DNA of 9,948 nt from Planctomycetota bacterium (GTDB lineage: Bacteria > Planctomycetota > PUPC01 > JABMSA01 > JAUWKK01): positions 1-9,948 of the forward strand of contig JAUWKK010000073.1 in assembly GCA_030614245.1 (NCBI GenBank). The letters are read 5' to 3'. The notes below the pieces were generated by a model. It was not told the origin of the DNA. It ran no database searches and saw only the letters and a list, made by a program, of their open reading frames with translations. Of this stretch, positions 1-4,723 are shown in pieces (position 1 is the stretch's first letter; each line of letters opens with the position of its first letter). A program made the translations under genes and the position numbers.

Positions 1-144
1 CCCGTCCGCGCCGCCTGACACCGCCCGCCCGGACGTGCGAGGAAAGTTATTCTGGCGGGGGCGTCTGATAACTGCGTACTGATGAGAGACGTCCCGGGGC
101 GGTAGTGAAGAGGTCCGGGCCTGCGTCGTCCCCAATACCGCTGA

Positions 145-336
145 TCACTCCTTCGCACCATGCTCGCGGAGCAGCCGGACGCCATCCTCCACGTTCTCGA
201 AAGCCAGACGGTGTGTGATGACGGGCTTGATCTGCGCGTAGCCTGGCCAGTTCGACTATTACCTCATCGCCCCACTGACATTGGTGACCTTAATGCCCGT
301 CTTGGCGACTGCTCCGGAGCACTCGTGACCGAGCAC
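145..336 (-). pseudogene. Remnant of a zinc-dependent alcohol dehydrogenase (MDR family)
   Basis: On the - strand, 336-274 reads VLGHECSGAV followed by AKTGIKVTNVS. This is the GHE segment of the catalytic domain of medium-chain Zn-dependent dehydrogenases. At 271-248, in a different frame, GDEVIVEL follows, which is the next conserved block of the same fold. From 243 to the TGA at 145-147, back in the first frame, GYAQIKPVITHRLAF and ENVEDGVRLLREHGAKE match the family's C-terminal 'ITHR...(E)..EAF.LL' end. The Rossmann NAD-binding middle, well over 150 residues in intact members, is missing, and in-frame TAA and TAG stops lie at the junction. No start codon or N-terminal part is seen upstream of VLGHE. 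The gene is therefore inactivated by frameshift and a large internal deletion. The family call rests on motif recognition in short fragments; the exact substrate class (sorbitol, threonine or other polyol dehydrogenase) cannot be told. Confidence 0.68.
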
Positions 337-363
337 TTTCTGATTCTAGATTTCTCCGCGCGC

Positions 364-392
364 TTGAGGTTGTAACACAATAGCGATATAAT
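364..392 (+). promoter_or_regulatory. Sigma70-type promoter for the adaptor gene
   Basis: TTGAGG at 364-369 and a perfect TATAAT at 387-392 are separated by exactly 17 bp. Transcription would begin near 399, about 26 nt before the ATG at 425, leaving room for the GAAGGG ribosome-binding site at 413-418. The promoter lies just beyond the dehydrogenase remnant and points into the adaptor gene. It is seen by eye only; activity is inferred. Confidence 0.6.
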
Positions 393-424
393 CCCATGGG
401 TTGGTTCCTGCAGAAGGGCCGGAT

Positions 425-2041
425 ATGACTCGAATCATCGTTATCTCGATCACCGTGCTGCTGCTGGCGGCTGCGGTGTATTCGTACAGCGTATTGGGCA
501 GGGATGACGGTCCTCAGCCGCTCACTGCCGTGGCTCAACAGGGCGATTTCGAGCTGTTTGTGCGCGCCAACGGCTCGATCGTGGCCACGCGCTCGATCAG
601 AATTACCTGCCCGCTCTCCTGGCGTGCCATAACGCTCATTGCACCCGAGGGCTCGCAGGTGAAGAAGGGCGATGTCGTCGTAGAGTTCGAACGCGAAGAT
701 CTCGAAGAGGAAGTCATCGAGGACGTCAACAAGTACCGCGTGAAGGCAGCGAAGCTCAAGGAAATGGAGCAGACGCTGACAGCGGAGAGGCGGCGGATAG
801 AGTCGGAGATATCAACGGCAAAGGCCGACCTGAAGATCAAACAACTGGAACTGGAAAACCTGCTGAAACAGCCGCGGCCGCATGACCTCAAGCGGGCAGA
901 GATCGAGCTGCGCCGCACGAGCGCCGTCCTGGCGACGGCCAAGGCCGAGCAGGATCGGGCGAACGACACTGATTTCCGATCGTTGATGCTCGCCAGCGAA
1001 CTGCGCAGCATCGAGAATCGCTACATCAAGGCATTGAAGGATCACGACGTCGCCACGACGACACTCAAGCTGCTCAGGATGGGCCCCGACGCTTTCCCGG
1101 ACGAAGTCGAGAGGGCGCGCCTCGAAGTCAAACAGGCCGAAACGGAACTGCAACGAGCACAGAAGGAACTCCCCCAGAAAGTCGAGCAGCTCACCGCGTC
1201 TATCGAAAGCGCATGCGCCGACGTCGAGCGCCGGAAGGTTATCCTCGCTGGCTCGAAGAAGGACCTCGAAGATGCCGTCATCAAGTCGCCAGTCGACGGA
1301 ATGGTCGTGTACCGGACCGTTCACGGCCGTAAACTCAGCCGCGGCGACAAGGCATGGAGAGGCGCGAGCCTGATCGACCTGCCGGAGTTGAGCTCGATGT
1401 CGTTGCGAGCCAAGGTGCGCGAGAGCGACATCCAGCAGGTAAAGGTCGGCAGTATCTGCCGCATCTTCATCGATGCGATCCCTGGAAAGCAGTTTACCGG
1501 CACAGTCTCGGATATAGGCACGATAGCCAAGGATTCGAGCGTCACCGAGACGATCAGCTCGACCGATCTTCGCCGCGATACGGGCATCAAGGTCTTCGAA
1601 GTGACCATTTCGCTCGACGAGGGGCACGATCTGTTCCGCCCGAACCTGGTCGGCCGGGCCGAGATACTGACCGGGACGGTCTCGGACGCGGTGTCGATCC
1701 CCATCGATGCCGTGCATGAACGCGACGGCGGCAAGTATGCGTACGTGAAGGACGGCTCCCGCCCGAAGCCGGTGGCTGTAGATCAGGGTAAGAGTCAGGA
1801 TGACCGCGTTATCATCAGGAAAGGTCTAGCGAAAGGCGACGAAGTCTATATCGTGCTGCCGCCCGAGACCGGGCTTGTCGCCGGAATGAGGGCCTTCTTC
1901 AACAATGTGAAGGATTGGGTTGCTACTCCCGGGGAACCGGAGAAGCAGGAACCTGCCCCGGAACCGCACCCCAAGAAACGGCCGAGGCGCCCGCGAGGCA
2001 GGCGGTCGGGCGCAAGGCCCGGGGGCGGAGGACGACAATGA
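425..2041 (+). CDS. HlyD/RND-type periplasmic adaptor (membrane fusion) protein
   Basis: About 538 aa. The family bridges an inner-membrane transporter and an outer-membrane channel in tripartite export systems. A single N-terminal membrane anchor spans residues 4-20 and has no lipobox Cys. The first lipoyl half-motif is at about 40-90 (APEGSQVKKGDVVVEF). A very long charged coiled-coil region, about 92-280, is rich in Glu, Lys, Arg and Leu heptads. The second lipoyl half follows (about 283-320, VIKSPVDGMVVY), then a beta-barrel (about 322-430, RAKVRESDIQQVKVG) and a membrane-proximal domain (IPIDAVHERDGGKYAYV). The C-terminus is an unusual Pro/Arg/Lys-rich tail of about 35 residues. ATG at 425 is preferred over the in-frame TTG at 401 because GAAGGG sits 6 nt upstream and the membrane segment begins at once. 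A MacA-like role with an ABC permease is plausible, but no partner gene follows. Confidence 0.87.
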   Translation: MTRIIVISITVLLLAAAVYSYSVLGRDDGPQPLTAVAQQGDFELFVRANGSIVATRSIRITCPLSWRAITLIAPEGSQVKKGDVVVEFEREDLEEEVIEDVNKYRVKAAKLKEMEQTLTAERRRIESEISTAKADLKIKQLELENLLKQPRPHDLKRAEIELRRTSAVLATAKAEQDRANDTDFRSLMLASELRSIENRYIKALKDHDVATTTLKLLRMGPDAFPDEVERARLEVKQAETELQRAQKELPQKVEQLTASIESACADVERRKVILAGSKKDLEDAVIKSPVDGMVVYRTVHGRKLSRGDKAWRGASLIDLPELSSMSLRAKVRESDIQQVKVGSICRIFIDAIPGKQFTGTVSDIGTIAKDSSVTETISSTDLRRDTGIKVFEVTISLDEGHDLFRPNLVGRAEILTGTVSDAVSIPIDAVHERDGGKYAYVKDGSRPKPVAVDQGKSQDDRVIIRKGLAKGDEVYIVLPPETGLVAGMRAFFNNVKDWVATPGEPEKQEPAPEPHPKKRPRRPRGRRSGARPGGGGRQ

Positions 2042-2059
2042 TATGCGAGGGAGTGGAAC

Positions 2060-2079
2060 CACAGATAAACACAGATAAG
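2060..2079 (+). repeat. Short tandem direct repeat, CACAGATAA(A/G) twice
   Basis: Two adjacent 10-nt units, CACAGATAAA and CACAGATAAG, differ only in the last base. They lie about 20 nt after the adaptor stop codon. Sequences of the form 'aaccacagat.aacacagat' are familiar to me as intergenic repeats in environmental bacterial genomes, so this is probably a genome-wide repeat fragment. That is recollection, not a search result. Confidence 0.5.
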
Positions 2080-2088
2080 GTGGTCTAT

Positions 2089-2172
2089 ATGCCCAGATGG
2101 GCCGTCTTCTCATTATGTGTGTTCATCGGGTGCCTGCCCGCCCCCGCCAAGGGCGGGTGGGCCATGCCGTAG
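2089..2172 (+). pseudogene. Truncated start of a secreted protein (signal peptide only)
   Basis: An ATG at 2089 follows AAGGTGG (2077-2083) at suitable spacing. It opens a 27-aa frame beginning MPRWAVFSLCVFIGCLPA, which has a hydrophobic core and a small-residue end like an export signal. The frame then runs into the 2131-2179 foldback element and stops at 2172. The simplest reading is a secreted-protein gene whose body was replaced by the repeat cluster. It could equally be chance, since 27 codons is little evidence. The product cannot be named. Confidence 0.3.
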
Positions 2173-2179
2173 GCAGGCA
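2131..2179. repeat. Nested inverted repeat (49-nt foldback)
   Basis: Outer arms TGCCTGCC (2131-2138) and GGCAGGCA (2172-2179) are perfect complements. Inside them lie inner arms CCCGCCC (2137-2143) and GGGCGGG (2151-2157). It is the first of a run of foldbacks that continues to 2421. Its compact palindromic form suggests a REP- or MITE-like element with no coding capacity. Confidence 0.6.
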
Positions 2180-2185
2180 GCCAAG

Positions 2186-2213
2186 CACGGCCAACCGAGG
2201 ACGGTTGGCCGTG
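2186..2213. repeat. Perfect 12-bp stem-loop
   Basis: CACGGCCAACCG (2186-2197) pairs with CGGTTGGCCGTG (2202-2213) around a 4-nt AGGA loop. All 12 pairs are Watson-Crick. No T tract follows on the + strand (GCACCC follows), so it is not a typical intrinsic terminator. It belongs to the hairpin cluster downstream of the adaptor gene. Confidence 0.65.
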
Positions 2214-2235
2214 GCACCCGGCAGCGGCAGGTTGC

Positions 2236-2281
2236 AGCCCCGTAGGGGCGAAATAAGATAGCCCACGGCAACGCCGTGGGT
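2236..2281. repeat. Two-hairpin repeat unit, copy 1
   Basis: Hairpin A is GCCCC-GTA-GGGGC (2237-2249). It is followed by an A/T-rich spacer and hairpin B, CCCACGGC-AAC-GCCGTGGG (2262-2280). Hairpin B and its flanks are identical over 22 nt to 2327-2348. The unit recurs in the same order at 2302-2348, which makes it a composite repeat rather than isolated chance palindromes. Confidence 0.7.
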
Positions 2282-2301
2282 CCACGGCGGCAAATTGCAC
2301 A

Positions 2302-2348
2302 AGCCCTGAAAGGGCGTATTAAAAAAAGCCCACGGCAACGCCGTGGGT
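2302..2348. repeat. Two-hairpin repeat unit, copy 2
   Basis: Hairpin A is GCCCT-GAA-AGGGC (2303-2315), followed by an A-rich spacer and hairpin B, CCCACGGC-AAC-GCCGTGGG (2329-2347). In hairpin A the closing pair is T-A where copies 1 and 3 have C-G. This is a paired change that preserves the stem. The spacer ends in a run of seven A (2321-2327). Confidence 0.7.
2321..2347 (-). terminator. Terminator-like hairpin on the - strand
   Basis: Read on the - strand, hairpin B of copy 2 has an 8-bp GC-rich stem (CCCACGGC/GCCGTGGG with a GTT loop), one C, then seven consecutive T. This matches the form of a Rho-independent terminator. No - strand gene that it could serve is recognisable to its right, so it may only be a by-product of the repeat's structure. 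Confidence 0.35.
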
Positions 2349-2369
2349 AAGGTTGACGAGTGAAATCCC

Positions 2370-2384
2370 AGCCCCAACGGGGCG
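2370..2384. repeat. Hairpin A, third copy (half unit)
   Basis: A-GCCCC-AAC-GGGGC-G repeats the hairpin A design of copies 1 and 2: the same flanking A and G, a 5-bp stem and a 3-nt loop. No hairpin B follows it. Together with the other two copies it shows that the stem is kept while the loop varies (GTA, GAA, AAC). Confidence 0.55.
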
Positions 2385-2401
2385 CAGTAGTGCCGGGTAT
2401 C

Positions 2402-2421
2402 GGCAGGCTGGACAGCCTGCC
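2402..2421. repeat. Perfect 9-bp stem-loop
   Basis: GGCAGGCTG (2402-2410) and CAGCCTGCC (2413-2421) are perfect complements around GA. Its GGCAGGC core resembles the outer arm of the first foldback at 2172-2179, so the two may be edges of one compound element. About 200 nt between it and the methyltransferase start show no gene I can name. Confidence 0.55.
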
Positions 2422-2629
2422 CCACGGAGAGATGCTGCTCCAACCCTCCTGAGCGGGCAGGTGGGGCGGAGGGCCCCTAGCGGGCCCGCAACATGCCACG
2501 GTCCCGGGAGGACAACGCAACCGGCTCCGATTGCAGGACGTGCTCGCGGCTGGAGACCATGCGGACGATACCCGCCGCGACAAGGTTCTCGGACACTATT
2601 CTTTAACTGTCCAAAGGGAGAGACTCGAA

Positions 2630-3439
2630 ATGAGACGCAACATTCTCAATGACTTGGACTCTACCACTTGGCTCAAGTTTCAGAAAAGTTGGTTCGTGCA
2701 CAATCCCCCTCCCAGGAAGAAGGGGGTGCTGCTCCATCCCGCAAAATTCCCTGAGACATTGGTTCAAGAATTCATTGAGTTCTTCACCAAGAAAGGAATG
2801 AACGTTCTCGATCCGATGGTGGGAACAGGCTCGGCACTCATTGCCTGTCTGCGGGCTGGGCGGAACGGTTACGGCATTGAGTTGGTCGATAATTACGCGG
2901 GGATTGCGAAACGCAGGATACGAACAGAGCAAACGAGCCAGGGCCTTTTCCCGCAAAAGGTCAAGTCAGAAGTGATCGTGGGTGATGCCAGGGATATCGG
3001 CAAGTTCGACTTGCCTCAAATGGACTATTGCATTACGAGTCCCCCATACTGGGACATGCTGCGCATGAAAGGTGCGCGGACCCAAAAGGAACGTGAGCAA
3101 GCAGGCCTGGACGTGTGGTATTCTGACGATGCAAGAGACCTGGGTAACATCGCAGACTACGACAGCTTCCTGGAGAACCTGGTGACGATATACCGAGGGG
3201 TTTTTCAGTGCCTGCGCGACAAGGCCTATATGACCGTGATAGTGAAGAATGTGAAGAAAAAGAGCAGGGTGTATCCGCTCGCTTGGGATATCGGACGCGA
3301 GCTCGGGAAATTCTTTACCCTGAAGGACGAGAAGATCTGGTGTCAAGATAACCAGCGGCTCGGTCCCTGGGGGCTCGGCTCCGCGTGGGTGAGCAATACT
3401 TTTCATCACTACTGCTTGAACTTCAGGAAAGAGCCATGA
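2630..3439 (+). CDS. DNA methyltransferase (N4-cytosine/N6-adenine type)
   Basis: 269 aa, predicted to transfer a methyl group from S-adenosylmethionine to an exocyclic amino group in DNA. Motifs in order: HPAKFPE (36-42, motif X-like), LDPMVGTGS (60-68, motif I, SAM binding), E84 in GYGIE (motif II), GDA (118-120, motif III) and TSPPYWDML (136-144, motif IV, catalytic). The rest of the fold follows. SPPY is the N4/N6 signature. The order X-I-II-III-IV is permuted relative to classical beta-class enzymes, where IV comes first. The ATG at 2630 is chosen because AGGGAG (2615-2620) lies 9 nt upstream and the in-frame extension to the TTG at 2531 has no recognisable content. Its stop overlaps the next ATG (ATGA). 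Base composition looks less GC-rich than the genes to its right. The recognition sequence cannot be read from the protein. Confidence 0.85.
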   Translation: MRRNILNDLDSTTWLKFQKSWFVHNPPPRKKGVLLHPAKFPETLVQEFIEFFTKKGMNVLDPMVGTGSALIACLRAGRNGYGIELVDNYAGIAKRRIRTEQTSQGLFPQKVKSEVIVGDARDIGKFDLPQMDYCITSPPYWDMLRMKGARTQKEREQAGLDVWYSDDARDLGNIADYDSFLENLVTIYRGVFQCLRDKAYMTVIVKNVKKKSRVYPLAWDIGRELGKFFTLKDEKIWCQDNQRLGPWGLGSAWVSNTFHHYCLNFRKEP

Positions 3440-3549
3440 CTTGGGATAGACTGAACGGACTGAGGTTCGCTGTCGTGGACTTGGAGACCACCGGCTTCTC
3501 CGCGCGGAGAGATGAACCACTACCGACTGAAAGTCGCGCTTGTGGCTAA
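3436..3549 (+). pseudogene. Truncated DnaQ-like DEDDh 3'-5' exonuclease
   Basis: The ATG at 3436 overlaps the methyltransferase stop, a typical sign of translational coupling. The 37-aa product begins MTWDRLNGLRFAVVDLETTG and continues FSARRD. This is the ExoI motif region of the DnaQ/epsilon superfamily, with D15 and E17 as the first two metal-binding acids. Intact domains run about 160-180 residues and carry ExoII and ExoIII motifs; here homology ends near residue 26 and a TAA follows at 3547. The product cannot be active. I searched the next 200 nt in the other two + frames and found no continuation of the fold, so this is a deletion or replacement rather than a simple frameshift. The original partner could have been a defence nuclease or a housekeeping exonuclease. 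Confidence 0.65.
3497..3510. repeat. Perfect 14-bp palindrome at the exonuclease breakpoint
   Basis: TCTCCGCGCGGAGA is its own reverse complement. It lies exactly where resemblance to the exonuclease family ends (codons for F21-R25), so it may mark a recombination junction. Part of it codes for the conserved-looking S-A-R stretch, so chance is possible. Confidence 0.4.
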
Positions 3550-3767
3550 AGGTGTTCTGCACCATCCGAGATACCGACATGCGCGGCGGAGCAGAAAGGT
3601 TTCTTATCTCCTGGAAAACGGGACAATGAACTGCGCTACATTGAACTCCGGCGGATCCGCAAGCAAGGAGCCAAGAAATGAACGAACCGGACAGCACAAC
3701 ACCCGCCCGCTCCCGACGAATCACGCGCATCAGCATTGCGCTTGCAGTCAACCCGGCGAGCATATTC
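3550..3767. other. Unassigned stretch between the broken exonuclease and the sugar isomerase promoter
   Basis: No gene can be supported here. One + frame contains a compositionally ordinary segment, KVFCTIRDTDMRGGAERF then LISWKTGQ, that ends in a stop near 3626. It has no start codon, ribosome-binding site or family I recognise, and may be a fragment of a degraded gene. A ribosome-binding-like AAGGAG at 3665-3670 precedes an ATG at 3678. Confidence 0.3.
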
Positions 3768-3796
3768 TTGACACCGACCGTGATTCCGGCGATACT
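3768..3796 (+). promoter_or_regulatory. Sigma70-type promoter for the isomerase-lyase operon
   Basis: A perfect TTGACA (3768-3773) is followed after 17 bp by GATACT (3791-3796, four of six bases matching TATAAT). Transcription would begin near 3803. The strong AAGGAG ribosome-binding site lies at 3815-3820 and the ATG at 3829, a compact and consistent arrangement. I see no clear operator repeat beside it. Confidence 0.55.
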
Positions 3797-3828
3797 TCCG
3801 CCTTCAACTAACTCAAGGAGATAACATT

Positions 3829-4674
3829 ATGCGTTTGGGCGGACCTGTTTTCGAGAAGACCGACGATCCCCGCGAGCTGGCCAAATCACACGTGAAGATG
3901 GGCTATCGCGCGGCATACTGCCCCAAAGTCGACCTGAACGATGCCGCGCGCATTCGAGAGATATCCGATGCCTTCGCGGCGGAGGATGTCGTCATAGCCG
4001 AGGTCGGCGCCTGGTGCAATATGATCGATCTGGATTCCGACGTGCGGAAGAAGAACGTCGATAATGTGATCGACCGCCTGGCCATCGCCGACGAGATCGG
4101 CGCTCTGTGCTGTGTGAATATCGCCGGCTCGTTCAATCCCGACGAGTGGGCCGGGCCCCACCCCGAGAACGTAACGACCCGCGCCTTCGAGCTCATCATG
4201 GAGACCATCCGGAAGATCATCGACGCCGTCAAGCCGAAGAGGGCCAAGTTCGCCATCGAGATGATGCAGTGGGTCATCCCCGACAGCCCCGAGAGCTACG
4301 CCGAACTGCTCCTGGCGGTCGACCGCCCCGCCTTCGCCGTGCATCTCGACCCGACGAACCTCATCAATTGCCCCAGGCACTATTACGATACCACGTCTAT
4401 CATACGCGAGTGCTTCGAGCGGCTCGGCGACGAGGTCGTAAGTTGCCACGCGAAGGACGTCATCCTGCACGACAATGCCATCGTTCATCTCGACGAGATC
4501 ATGCCCGGCAAGGGGAAGCTGGACTACCGGGAGTATCTGACGCAGTTGAGCCTGCTGCCGCAGGATCCGCCCCTGATGATCGAGCACCTCCGCACCCCGG
4601 AAGAGTACAACGAGGCCCGCAGCCATATAATGGAAGTGGCCGACGTGCTTGGATTGAGCTTCGGCAACCAGTAA
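3829..4674 (+). CDS. Sugar phosphate isomerase/epimerase-like TIM barrel protein
   Basis: 281 aa, with no signal peptide, hence cytoplasmic. It belongs by pattern to the xylose isomerase-like TIM barrel/AP endonuclease 2 superfamily, whose sugar members interconvert ketoses or aldoses with a divalent metal. Likely metal ligands sit at the expected strand ends: E144 (FAIEMMQW), D174 (VHLDPTN), H207 (VSCHAKD) and E252 (LMIEHL). PGKGKLDY at 226-233 is the usual G.G..DY loop before strand 8. Length is normal for the group. The ATG at 3829 has AAGGAG at 8 nt. The secreted lyase gene starts 49 nt downstream with no terminator between them, so the two are probably one transcript. The most likely job is converting a sugar or sugar acid released by the neighbouring enzymes; the actual substrate is unknown. 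The same fold also covers endonuclease IV and inosose dehydratases, so the name is only family-level. Confidence 0.83.
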   Translation: MRLGGPVFEKTDDPRELAKSHVKMGYRAAYCPKVDLNDAARIREISDAFAAEDVVIAEVGAWCNMIDLDSDVRKKNVDNVIDRLAIADEIGALCCVNIAGSFNPDEWAGPHPENVTTRAFELIMETIRKIIDAVKPKRAKFAIEMMQWVIPDSPESYAELLLAVDRPAFAVHLDPTNLINCPRHYYDTTSIIRECFERLGDEVVSCHAKDVILHDNAIVHLDEIMPGKGKLDYREYLTQLSLLPQDPPLMIEHLRTPEEYNEARSHIMEVADVLGLSFGNQ

Positions 4675-4723
4675 AGCCCCGCAACAATAGTCAACCGCTG
4701 CACATATTCCCTGGAGATAATCC

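Noticed and set aside
2..82. Frame open from the window edge to a TGA at 80-82, ending RGKLFWRGRLITAY, possibly the tail of an upstream + strand gene.
   Set aside because: Only about 26 codons with no recognisable motif; an edge fragment of this length is expected by chance in GC-rich DNA.
2236..2421. CRISPR array suggested by repeated palindromic blocks.
   Set aside because: Repeats are few and unequal in length, and the intervals are irregular and themselves repetitive; there are no unique spacers and no cas genes.
2085..2583. Overlapping - strand open frames of 71-156 aa across the hairpin cluster.
   Set aside because: They are translations of the palindromic repeats (repeating PRCRGL- and GVAVGYL-like peptides) with no ribosome-binding site or domain, so they are artefacts of repeat DNA.
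2531..2629. N-terminal extension of the methyltransferase from a TTG at 2531.
   Set aside because: No ribosome-binding site before 2531 and no motif in the extra 33 residues, whereas ATG 2630 has AGGGAG at good spacing.
2966..3763. Long - strand open frame (265 aa) opposite the methyltransferase and exonuclease remnant.
   Set aside because: It is antisense to a gene with clear methyltransferase motifs and has no motif of its own; it is a shadow frame.
3678..3824. 48-aa frame starting MNEPDSTTPARS after an AAGGAG site at 3665-3670.
   Set aside because: It runs over the TTGACA/GATACT promoter and into the isomerase ribosome-binding site, and has no recognisable domain; more likely a spurious frame in regulatory DNA.
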